Assembly (NCBI GenBank): GCA_023427945.1
Contig: JAEYZR010000341.1
Coordinates: 1 to 5,733, forward strand
Direction of reading: 5' to 3'
Length of the DNA stretch: 5,733 nucleotides
Source: Pseudomonadota bacterium
GTDB lineage: Bacteria; Pseudomonadota; Gammaproteobacteria; Burkholderiales; Burkholderiaceae_B
A program made the translations under genes and the position numbers. Below, piece by piece: positions 1 through 5,733 of this stretch (the stretch's first letter is position 1; the number at the start of each line of letters is the position of its first letter). The notes below the pieces were generated by a model. It had not been told where the DNA came from and searched no databases. It was given only the letters and a program-made list of their open reading frames with translations.

Positions 1-23
1 CATGACCGCATTGACCGTGGTCG

Positions 24-1277
24 ATGCCAACATCGTCCCTGTCTGACGAACGTGTACCCGCTTCGGCGGGTACACCGCGCACCGGCCTGGTCCTGACCGG
101 TGGCGGTGCGCGAGCAGCCTATCAGGCGGGCGCCCTGCGGGCGGTCGTCGATATTCTGGATCCCTTGCGGTCTGCCGGCTTTCGTTTCCCTTTTGACGTC
201 ATTTGCGGCACCTCAGCCGGTGCCATCAATGCCACTGCGCTGGCGGCGGGTGCGCATCATCCTCATGTGTCGCTCAGGCGCCTGAACCGGCTGTGGTCCT
301 CGCTGCACACGGGCCAGGTCTACCGGGCCGATGCGCCAAGCCTGCTGCGTACGGGCGTGCGCTGGCTGGGGCTGCTGTCGCTGGGCTGGATGTTTTCCGG
401 CTGGGCACGGCGCAAACCACGATCCTTGCTGGACAACACGCCGCTATCGCACTTGCTAGCCGGTGCGCTGGACTTCGCGCAACTGCAGCGCAATCTGGAT
501 GACGGGCATCTGGCCGCGCTGGCCATCACGGCGTCGGGCTACACCTCGGGACAGCACCTGACCTTCTATCAATCGCACGAGGTGATCGAGCCCTGGCGCA
601 GGGCGCTGCGCCGCGCCGTGCCGGCCACCATTGGTTGCGACCATCTGATGGCCAGCAGCGCCATTCCCTTCATCTTCCCGGCGCGAGCGCTGGACGTGGA
701 CGGTGTCATCCAATGGTGTGGCGATGGTTCGATGCGCCAGTTGGCGCCCATCAGCCCGGCCATCCGGCTGGGCGCCGACCGCGTGCTGGTCATCGGCAGC
801 AGCCATCGTGGCGAGGTCCACCCCGATGCCGGTGGCGAGGATCCCCCGTATCCTTCGCTGGCGCAGATTGGTGGACACGCCTTGTCCAATATTTTTCTGG
901 ACAGCGTGGCAATGGATATCGAGAGGCTGGCCGATGTCAACGGCTTGCTTGATCCCGGCCTGCACGACGGTCAACAGGGTTTGCCACACCAGACGCAACA
1001 CCTGGCAGGCGGGTTGCGGCCGGTCAAGGTGCTGGCCCTGTCACCCGCCGTCTCGCTCGACGAGCTGGCACTGGCCCATATGAACGATCTTCCTGGTGAA
1101 TTGCTGGCGTTGTTCAGGGTGTTGGGTATCTCGCCAGACAGCCGGGGGCAGGCCGGCGGTTCGCTGTTGTCCTACTTGTTGTTCGAGGGTGGTTACACCC
1201 GCCGATTGATCGAACTGGGTTATGCCGATACGATGCTGCGTAGCGCAGAGGTCATCGAGTTTTTCGATGCGCCTTGA
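24..1277 (+). CDS. Patatin-like phospholipase with C-terminal DUF3734-type region
   Basis: The 417-residue protein is probably a lipid acyl hydrolase. The patatin catalytic parts are all visible: a glycine-rich oxyanion loop GGGARAAYQ (residues 26-34), the nucleophile elbow GTSAG with Ser64 (62-66), and a DGS motif with Asp234 (234-236) completing the Ser-Asp dyad. The tail (about 375-417, including SYLLFEGGYTRRLIELGY) resembles the DUF3734 region of many proteobacterial patatins. There is no signal peptide; the stretch around 111-126 is hydrophobic and may touch membrane. The start is fixed: an in-frame stop lies at 12-14, and no other ATG, GTG or TTG occurs before the oxyanion loop. No good Shine-Dalgarno precedes it, so it may depend on translation of an upstream gene. 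The natural substrate cannot be read from sequence. The family is firm; the function is inferred. Confidence 0.9.
   Translation: MPTSSLSDERVPASAGTPRTGLVLTGGGARAAYQAGALRAVVDILDPLRSAGFRFPFDVICGTSAGAINATALAAGAHHPHVSLRRLNRLWSSLHTGQVYRADAPSLLRTGVRWLGLLSLGWMFSGWARRKPRSLLDNTPLSHLLAGALDFAQLQRNLDDGHLAALAITASGYTSGQHLTFYQSHEVIEPWRRALRRAVPATIGCDHLMASSAIPFIFPARALDVDGVIQWCGDGSMRQLAPISPAIRLGADRVLVIGSSHRGEVHPDAGGEDPPYPSLAQIGGHALSNIFLDSVAMDIERLADVNGLLDPGLHDGQQGLPHQTQHLAGGLRPVKVLALSPAVSLDELALAHMNDLPGELLALFRVLGISPDSRGQAGGSLLSYLLFEGGYTRRLIELGYADTMLRSAEVIEFFDAP
595..612. repeat. Perfect 7-bp inverted repeat inside the patatin gene
   Basis: The arms are GGCGCAG (595-601) and CTGCGCC (606-612) around a 4-base GGCG loop. 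This would form a very stable GC hairpin in the mRNA. It falls on codons for an arginine/alanine-rich helix (WRRALRR, about residues 191-197), so it may simply reflect repeated GCG/CGC-type codons. No T-run follows, so it is not an intrinsic terminator. Confidence 0.4.
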
Positions 1278-1323
1278 CCCCGCCACCTGATGCCGGGCCG
1301 CGCCGCAGATACTCGCGTTTTAG

Positions 1324-1328
1324 AGGAG
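1324..1328 (+). promoter_or_regulatory. Shine-Dalgarno that sets the barstar-family gene start
   Basis: AGGAG lies 6 bases before the ATG at 1335, within the purine-rich stretch AGAGGAGAAG. The reading frame is open further upstream, to an ATG at 1290, but that codon has no ribosome site and the extra 15 residues look like no barstar. This site therefore favours 1335. Confidence 0.8.
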
Positions 1329-1334
1329 AAGTGT

Positions 1335-1799
1335 ATGACGCGAAAACCCTCGGCCACGTTGACCGCGCAGTTGCGCCAAGGCGGCGAAATCGATCATGCC
1401 GAGCTGGACAAGGCTGTCATGGTTCAGACGTCTGCTGAACTGGGCATTGCGCTTTTTGTGGCAGATTGTGATCGTGCGCGCAGTCGGTCGGCGGTGTTCA
1501 GGGCTGTGGCGCGTGCGGTCGATTTCCCCGAATTTTTCGGCGGCGATTTCGACGCGCTGTACGATTGCCTGTGCGATACGGTGCTCGATCAAAAAGTCGG
1601 TGTGGCCCTGTGGCTCTACAAGCTGCACTCGGGCGATCCCGTGCTTGAAGAAGACGCCGTGCGCATCGCTTCGGTATGTACCGATGTCAGCACCTTTGCC
1701 GACAAGAACGATCGCGTTTTCAGCTTCGTCATCGAGCACGCCGGGCGGCATCCCGATCCCGTTCCAGGGGAGGTCGCGCCACCCTACGGCGAACCTTGA
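1335..1799 (+). CDS. Barstar-family (ribonuclease inhibitor-like) protein
   Basis: The 154-residue protein has a central barstar fold. The core reads EFFGGDFDALYDCL (residues 66-79), which lines up with EYYGENLDALWDCL of Bacillus barstar. Asp73 and Asp77 match barstar Asp35 and Asp39, the residues that plug the barnase active site, and Tyr76 replaces Trp38. The preceding helix and strand (about 38-63) also fit. Barstar is about 90 residues; this protein carries roughly 35 extra residues in front and a proline-rich tail (about 139-154). Such longer homologues are common in betaproteobacteria and are usually annotated only by family. Known barstars bind and inhibit a secreted ribonuclease in the cytoplasm, but no barnase-like gene is in view, so the partner is unknown. 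It follows the patatin gene by 57 bases without a visible terminator and may be co-transcribed. Confidence 0.85.
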   Translation: MTRKPSATLTAQLRQGGEIDHAELDKAVMVQTSAELGIALFVADCDRARSRSAVFRAVARAVDFPEFFGGDFDALYDCLCDTVLDQKVGVALWLYKLHSGDPVLEEDAVRIASVCTDVSTFADKNDRVFSFVIEHAGRHPDPVPGEVAPPYGEP

Positions 1800-1804
1800 C
1801 GCCG
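1787..1804. terminator. Possible bidirectional hairpin between convergent genes
   Basis: A perfect 5-bp stem, CGGCG (1787-1791) and CGCCG (1800-1804), encloses an 8-base loop that contains the barstar-family gene's stop codon. It lies at the meeting point of two convergent genes, a usual place for a shared terminator. Neither strand has a following T-run, so intrinsic termination would be weak. It may only aid Rho-dependent ending or be chance. Confidence 0.2.
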
Positions 1805-1822
1805 CTATCGAAGCGTTGCAGG

Positions 1823-2557
1823 TCAGGTCCAGTCCAGCAGGGCGCTTGCGGCCGCAGCCAGTGCGATGCCTGCCGTTTCGGTTCTCAATACTCGTTCACC
1901 CCAGCGCACGGTCGTCAGCTGTTCCTTGCTGCTGGCCACACGTGCCATTTCGGCGTCTGACCAGCCGCCTTCCGGCCCGACGACCAGGCTGATGTGGCTG
2001 GGCCGTTCGGCCAGCGCCGTGCGCAGCGTGTGCGACGCACTCGGGTGGCACATCAGACGCATGCCCTGTGCGGGCGTTTCCAGCCACTGCGCCAGGCTAG
2101 TGGGGGCGTCGATCTGCATGATGCGATTGCGCCCGCACTGCTCGGCGGCTGATTCCGCAATGCGGCGCCAGTGTGCCAGCCGTTTTTCGCGCCGCTCGCC
2201 CGTCAACTGCACCACGCTGCGTTCGGCGGCAATGGGCACCACGCGCGCCACGCCCATTTCGACGGCTTTCTCGATCACCCAATCCATCTTGTCGGCGCTG
2301 GGCAGGCCTTGCACCAGGGTCAGCGAGCCGGCCAGCTCGGCTTCCCTGGGGTCGAAATCCCCCAGCGTGGCCTGGGCACGCTTGCCCTGAACGGCCAGAC
2401 GGGCCGGATATTCGCCGCCCTGGCCGTCGAAGAGCACCAGCGCCGCACCGTCCTTCATGCGCAAAACCCGCAAGGCGTGATGGCTCAGCGCCTCGGGAAG
2501 ATCGAGCGTCTGATGGGGGGCAAGCCCTTGCGGGCAGTAAAAACGTGGCGTGGCCAT
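1823..2557 (-). CDS. rsmE: 16S rRNA (uracil(1498)-N3)-methyltransferase RsmE
   Basis: This 244-residue SPOUT-class enzyme uses S-adenosylmethionine to methylate N3 of U1498 in 16S rRNA of the assembled 30S subunit. The N-terminal PUA-like domain (about 1-70) opens with PRFYCPQ and has the usual HHALRVLRMKDG segment (26-37). The SPOUT domain follows, with LPSADKMDWVIEKAVEMGV (85-103), AAEQCGR (137-143), the SAM-binding GPEGG (194-198) and the trefoil-knot signature RVLRTETAG (222-230). Length is normal for the family (about 240-250) and the gene looks intact. The ATG start gives the standard RsmE N terminus, although no clear Shine-Dalgarno precedes it. A weak promoter candidate on this strand is TTGAGG (complement of 2604-2609) and TTGATT (complement of 2581-2586) with a 17-base spacer. 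It is divergent from tkt and convergent with the barstar-family gene. Confidence 0.95.
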   Translation of the reverse strand: MATPRFYCPQGLAPHQTLDLPEALSHHALRVLRMKDGAALVLFDGQGGEYPARLAVQGKRAQATLGDFDPREAELAGSLTLVQGLPSADKMDWVIEKAVEMGVARVVPIAAERSVVQLTGERREKRLAHWRRIAESAAEQCGRNRIMQIDAPTSLAQWLETPAQGMRLMCHPSASHTLRTALAERPSHISLVVGPEGGWSDAEMARVASSKEQLTTVRWGERVLRTETAGIALAAAASALLDWT

Positions 2558-2629
2558 TCGAGAACAGAATCCGGCAAAAGAATCAAGGTAGAGCGTAAGT
2601 GTGCCTCAAATCATGGTGTGCTCGCCGAG

Positions 2630-2638
2630 TGCTAAAAT
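2630..2638 (+). promoter_or_regulatory. Extended -10 promoter candidate for the tkt-gap operon
   Basis: TGCTAAAAT fits the extended -10 pattern TGnTAtAaT, with five of six matches in the hexamer (2633-2638). No convincing -35 box lies 16-18 bases upstream, which an extended -10 can tolerate. It sits in the only intergenic region upstream of tkt and would start transcription near 2645, giving a leader of about 75 bases. The assignment comes from pattern and position only. Confidence 0.5.
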
Positions 2639-2667
2639 CATGAGCTTTCCTGACCGTCCTGTTCCCT

Positions 2668-2688
2668 GCGAACGCTCGATCGATTCGC
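2668..2688 (+). promoter_or_regulatory. Small inverted repeat in the tkt leader
   Basis: GCGAA (2668-2672) and TTCGC (2684-2688) form a 5-bp stem. The 11-base loop includes the self-complementary TCGATCGA (2676-2683). It lies between the promoter candidate and the start codon. It could be an operator half-site pair, a leader hairpin or chance; no regulator gene is nearby to help decide. Confidence 0.15.
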
Positions 2689-2707
2689 GGGGTGCAAGTC
2701 ACCGTTC

Positions 2708-2712
2708 AAGAG
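2708..2712 (+). promoter_or_regulatory. Weak Shine-Dalgarno for tkt
   Basis: AAGAG lies 6 bases before the ATG at 2719. An in-frame GTG at 2692 could add nine residues, but no purine-rich site precedes it and those residues do not resemble a transketolase N terminus. The ATG at 2719 is therefore preferred. Confidence 0.55.
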
Positions 2713-2718
2713 TATTCA

Positions 2719-4764
2719 ATGACCTCACCCGTTGCGTCTTCTCCCTCCCTCGCCAACGCCATCCGAGCTCTCTCGATGGATGCGGTGCAACAAGCCAACT
2801 CGGGGCACCCGGGCGCACCTATGGGCATGGCAGAGATCGCCCAGGCACTGTGGGTGGGCCATCTGCGTCACAACCCCGCCGATCCTGCCTGGTTCAACCG
2901 CGACCGCTTCGTGCTGTCCAATGGCCACGGCTCGATGCTGATCTATGCGCTGCTGCATCTGACCGGCTACGACCTGCCCATGCAGGAACTCAAGAATTTC
3001 CGCCAACTGCATTCGCGCACGCCAGGCCACCCCGAAGTGGGCATTACCCCGGGCGTCGAAACCACCACCGGCCCGCTGGGCCAGGGGCTGGGCAATGCCG
3101 TGGGCATGGCGCTGGCCGAAGCCCTGCTGGCGGCCGAGTTCAACAAGCCTGGCCACGAGGTGATCGATCATCACACCTATGTGTTCGCGGGCGACGGCTG
3201 CATGATGGAAGGCATTTCGCACGAAGTCTGCTCGCTGGCCGGCGTGCTGAAGCTGAACAAGCTGGTCGTGCTGTATGACGACAACGGTATCTCCATCGAC
3301 GGCAAGGTCGAGCACTGGTTCGGCGACGACACCGCCAAGCGTTTCGAAGGCTATGGCTGGAACGTGGTGCGCGGTGTGGATGGCCATGACGCCGCGGCCG
3401 TGGATGCCGCCATCACCCTGGCGCGCAGCAACACGGTCGGCGTGAGCGGTCCTACGCTCGTCCTGTGCCGCACCGTCATCGGCAAGGGCGCCCCCACCAT
3501 GCAGGGCACCGACAAGGTCCACGGTGCGCCGCTGGGCAAGGACGAGATCGCCGCCACGCGCAAGGCGCTGGGCTGGGAGCACGATGCGTTCGACGTGCCC
3601 CAGGACGTCTACGCCGGTTGGGATGCCCGCGAGGCAGGCGCTGCCGCGCAGGCCGACTGGCAGAAGCGTTTCGACGCCTACAGCGCCGCGTTCCCGGCTG
3701 AAGCCGCCGAACTCACGCGCCGCATGAAGGGCGAGCTTCCGGCCGACTTCGACACCCGTCTCCAGGCGTATCTGGATGCCACCGTCGCAGGCGCTGAAAC
3801 CGTGGCCACCCGCAAGGCTTCGCAATATGCGATTGCCAATCTGGCGGCTTCGCTGCCTGAACTGCTGGGCGGTTCGGCCGACCTGACCGGTTCGAACTAC
3901 ACCGACTGGAAGGGCGTGACGCCCGTACGTGTCGGTCCCACGGCCTTGTCCTTTGGCCGGCACATCAATTACGGTGTGCGCGAATTCGGCATGGCCGCAG
4001 TGATGAACGGCATTGCCTTGCATGGCGGCTACCTGCCTTTTGGCGGCACCTTCCTCACTTTCTCCGACTACTCGCGCAATGCCATCCGCATGGCCGCGCT
4101 CATGAAAGCACGCGTGGTGCACGTCTTCACGCATGATTCCATCGGCCTGGGCGAAGACGGCCCGACTCACCAGTCCATCGAGCATGCCGCCAGCCTGCGC
4201 CTGATCCCCAACCTGTCGGTCTGGCGCCCTTGCGATACGCTGGAAACCGCCGTGGCGTGGGCCAGCGCGGTCAAGCGTCCGGCCAGCCTGGGCATGACCG
4301 TGCAGGATGGCGGTCCCACGGCCTTGCTGCTCTCCCGCCAGAACCTGCCCTTTGTCCAGCGCGACGCCGACACCGTTGCCGCAGTCGCGCGTGGCGGCTA
4401 CGTACTGAGCGATGCCGAAGGCGCACGTGCCGTGATCATTGCCACTGGCTCGGAAGTCGCACTGGCGCTGCAAGCCCAGAAGTCGCTGGCTGACGAAGGC
4501 ATTGCCGTGCGTGTGGTGTCCATGCCCAGCACCGATGTTTTCGACAAGCAGGACAAGGCCTGGCGCACGCAGGTCCTGCCTGCCGGTCTGCCACGCGTGG
4601 CGGTCGAGGCGGGAGTGACTTCGTTCTGGTACAAGTACGTGGGTCTGGAGGGTGCCGTGGTCGGTATCGACCGGTTCGGCGAGTCGGCGCCCGCTGGTGA
4701 CCTCTTCAAGTTCTTTGGGCTGACAGCCGACAATGTAGCGGCTGCTGTCAAGCAGGTTCTTTAA
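2719..4764 (+). CDS. tkt: Transketolase
   Basis: This 681-residue thiamine diphosphate enzyme moves two-carbon units between sugar phosphates in the non-oxidative pentose phosphate pathway (and the Calvin cycle where present), in the cytoplasm as a dimer. The N-terminal domain has NSGHPGAPMG (His30), SNGHGS (His70), TPGHPE (His104) and the cofactor/metal motif GDGCMMEG to DDN (158-189). Substrate-site His268 follows in KVHGAPLG. The middle domain has Arg365, Asp388, the catalytic Glu422 in YGVREFGM, and HDSIGLGEDGPTHQ with His472, Asp480 and His484. Arg540 in LLLSRQNL completes the phosphate site. All expected active-site residues are present. Against remembered E. coli TktA (663 residues) there is an extra stretch of about nine residues near 519-530. 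The TAA stop is 21 bases before gap, which indicates an operon. TTA, CTA and TCA codons are absent after codon 3, consistent with high expression. Confidence 0.97.
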   Translation: MTSPVASSPSLANAIRALSMDAVQQANSGHPGAPMGMAEIAQALWVGHLRHNPADPAWFNRDRFVLSNGHGSMLIYALLHLTGYDLPMQELKNFRQLHSRTPGHPEVGITPGVETTTGPLGQGLGNAVGMALAEALLAAEFNKPGHEVIDHHTYVFAGDGCMMEGISHEVCSLAGVLKLNKLVVLYDDNGISIDGKVEHWFGDDTAKRFEGYGWNVVRGVDGHDAAAVDAAITLARSNTVGVSGPTLVLCRTVIGKGAPTMQGTDKVHGAPLGKDEIAATRKALGWEHDAFDVPQDVYAGWDAREAGAAAQADWQKRFDAYSAAFPAEAAELTRRMKGELPADFDTRLQAYLDATVAGAETVATRKASQYAIANLAASLPELLGGSADLTGSNYTDWKGVTPVRVGPTALSFGRHINYGVREFGMAAVMNGIALHGGYLPFGGTFLTFSDYSRNAIRMAALMKARVVHVFTHDSIGLGEDGPTHQSIEHAASLRLIPNLSVWRPCDTLETAVAWASAVKRPASLGMTVQDGGPTALLLSRQNLPFVQRDADTVAAVARGGYVLSDAEGARAVIIATGSEVALALQAQKSLADEGIAVRVVSMPSTDVFDKQDKAWRTQVLPAGLPRVAVEAGVTSFWYKYVGLEGAVVGIDRFGESAPAGDLFKFFGLTADNVAAAVKQVL

Positions 4765-4770
4765 TCTCCC

Positions 4771-4776
4771 AGGAGG
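4771..4776 (+). promoter_or_regulatory. Strong Shine-Dalgarno for gap
   Basis: AGGAGG is a perfect core match to the 16S rRNA 3' end, 9 bases before the gap ATG and only 6 bases after the tkt stop codon. CTCC at 4766-4769 can pair with GGAG at 4775-4778, which overlaps the end of the site, so ribosomes finishing tkt may help expose it. Confidence 0.85.
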
Positions 4777-4785
4777 AGCTGTTCC

Positions 4786-5733
4786 ATGACTATCCGTGTT
4801 GCTATCAACGGCTATGGCCGCATCGGCCGTAATGTATTGCGTGCTCACTATGAATCGGGCAAAAAGCATGATATCGAGATCGTTGCCATCAACGATCTGG
4901 GCGATCCCAAGACGAACGCCCATCTGACACAGTACGACACGGCGCATGGCCGCTTTCCCGGCACCGTGGGTGTCGATGGTGACTACCTCGTGGTCAACGG
5001 CGACAAGATCCGCGTGCTGGCCAATCGCAACCCGGCTGAACTGCCCTGGGGCGAGCTCAAGGTCGACGTCGTGCTGGAGTGCACCGGCTTTTTCACCAGC
5101 AAGGAAAAAGCCAGCGCCCACCTGAAGGGCGGCGCCAAGAAAGTCATCATTTCCGCTCCCGGCGGCAAGGATGTCGATGCCACCATCGTGTACGGCGTGA
5201 ACCACGGCGTGCTCAAGAAAGAGCATACGGTGATCTCCAACGCATCGTGCACCACCAACTGCCTGGCACCGCTGGTCAAGCCCCTGAACGACAAGCTCGG
5301 CCTGGTGAGCGGCCTGATGACGACTGTTCACGCCTACACCAACGATCAGGTGCTGACCGACGTCTACCACGAAGACCTGCGTCGCGCCCGCTCGGCCACC
5401 CAAAGCATGATCCCCACCAAGACCGGTGCTGCGGCTGCCGTGGGTCTGGTGCTGCCTGAACTGAACGGCAAGCTCGACGGCTACGCCATTCGTGTGCCCA
5501 CCATCAACGTGTCGCTGGTCGACCTGTCGTTCGTTGCCAAGCGCGACACGACGGTCGAGGAAGTCAACAGCATCCTGAAGGCAGCTTCCGAAGGCGAGCT
5601 CAAAGGCATTCTGAACTACACCACCGAACCCCTGGTTTCGGTCGACTTCAACCATGACCCCGCTTCCAGCACGGTCGATGCGAGCCTGACCAAAGTGCAG
5701 GGTACGCTGGTCAAGGTGTCTTCCTGGTACGAC
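4786..5733 (+). CDS. gap: Glyceraldehyde-3-phosphate dehydrogenase, type I (3' end outside window)
   Basis: The enzyme oxidises and phosphorylates glyceraldehyde-3-phosphate to 1,3-bisphosphoglycerate with NAD(P) in cytoplasmic glycolysis, and runs in reverse in gluconeogenesis. The 316 visible residues begin with the Rossmann motif INGYGRIGR (7-15). Asp37 in AINDLGD binds the adenosine ribose and favours NAD. SNASCTTNCL carries the catalytic Cys155, and His182 in TVHAYT is its partner. The segment TNDQVLTDVYHEDLRRAR (185-202) and PTKTGAAAAVG (210-220) are typical of proteobacterial GAPDH. The sequence stops at SSWYD, just before the usual NEWG and the final helix, so about 20 residues are missing at the edge and the gene is otherwise intact. 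Erythrose-4-phosphate dehydrogenase is a related alternative, but its typical replacements around His182 and the PTKTG segment are absent. It forms an operon with tkt; pgk is expected downstream. Confidence 0.96.
   Translation, partial: MTIRVAINGYGRIGRNVLRAHYESGKKHDIEIVAINDLGDPKTNAHLTQYDTAHGRFPGTVGVDGDYLVVNGDKIRVLANRNPAELPWGELKVDVVLECTGFFTSKEKASAHLKGGAKKVIISAPGGKDVDATIVYGVNHGVLKKEHTVISNASCTTNCLAPLVKPLNDKLGLVSGLMTTVHAYTNDQVLTDVYHEDLRRARSATQSMIPTKTGAAAAVGLVLPELNGKLDGYAIRVPTINVSLVDLSFVAKRDTTVEEVNSILKAASEGELKGILNYTTEPLVSVDFNHDPASSTVDASLTKVQGTLVKVSSWYD

Noticed and set aside
2..46. Short open stretch at the left edge (ATG at 2, stop at 44-46) that might be the end of an upstream gene overlapping the patatin start
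   Set aside because: Only 14 codons are visible and the other two forward frames are equally possible as upstream gene ends (one stops at 3-5). The gene cannot be named from this.
456..1001. 181-codon minus-strand frame inside the patatin gene
   Set aside because: It is a shadow of a gene with intact catalytic motifs; nothing in its translation or start region supports it.
1290..1334. Upstream ATG that would lengthen the barstar-family protein by 15 residues
   Set aside because: It has no Shine-Dalgarno, while the ATG at 1335 has AGGAG at ideal spacing.
1278..1334. Terminator between the patatin and barstar-family genes
   Set aside because: No stem followed by a T-run is present; the short TTTT near 1317 has no hairpin before it.
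2601..3278. 225-codon plus-strand frame starting in the tkt leader, with ATGs at 2613 and 2640, considered as a leader peptide
   Set aside because: It runs far into tkt in another frame, has no ribosome site before its ATGs and no attenuator-like codon run or terminator. It looks like a GC-rich shadow.
2725..5655. 976-codon reading frame on the minus strand overlapping tkt and gap
   Set aside because: It is the exact codon-by-codon complement of two well-identified genes and stays open only because TTA, CTA and TCA codons are absent. Its translation resembles no known protein family.
1..5733. CRISPR arrays, insertion sequences, tRNA or rRNA genes, tandem repeats
   Set aside because: No repeated spacing pattern, transposase motif, terminal inverted repeats or RNA-gene signature was seen by eye in the sequence.

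Overview
The window is a compact, GC-rich stretch of bacterial chromosome with five protein genes and no sign of mobile DNA. Gene content and order (rsmE divergent from a tkt-gap pair), codon choice and the proteins themselves point to a betaproteobacterium. An Alcaligenaceae member (Bordetella/Achromobacter-like) is the best guess; this rests on remembered family sequences and no search was run.

Layout. The first 23 bases precede the first gene and are too short to assign to an upstream gene. A patatin-like phospholipase with a C-terminal DUF3734-type region (24-1277, +) is followed after 57 bases by a barstar-family protein (1335-1799, +); no terminator is visible between them, so they may share a transcript. 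The barstar gene converges on rsmE (1823-2557, -), the 16S rRNA m3U1498 methyltransferase, with only 23 bases between the stops. These bases lie within or next to a small GC-rich hairpin. A 161-base divergent intergenic region (2558-2718) carries an extended -10 promoter candidate for the right-hand operon. Transketolase (tkt, 2719-4764, +) and glyceraldehyde-3-phosphate dehydrogenase (gap, 4786 to the window edge, +, about 20 residues missing) are 21 bases apart and in the same reading frame.

How the genes work together. Transketolase makes and uses glyceraldehyde-3-phosphate in the non-oxidative pentose phosphate pathway, and GAPDH oxidises it in lower glycolysis or runs in reverse in gluconeogenesis. 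Their pairing is a central-carbon operon, which in this group often continues into pgk and pyk. The left-hand genes are not obviously linked to it.

I found no convincing novel system. The items most worth a second look are the barstar homologue with no barnase-like partner in view, an apparent 9-residue insertion in transketolase next to a substrate phosphate-binding arginine, the tkt leader and promoter, and a 976-codon antisense reading frame that codon bias explains fully.
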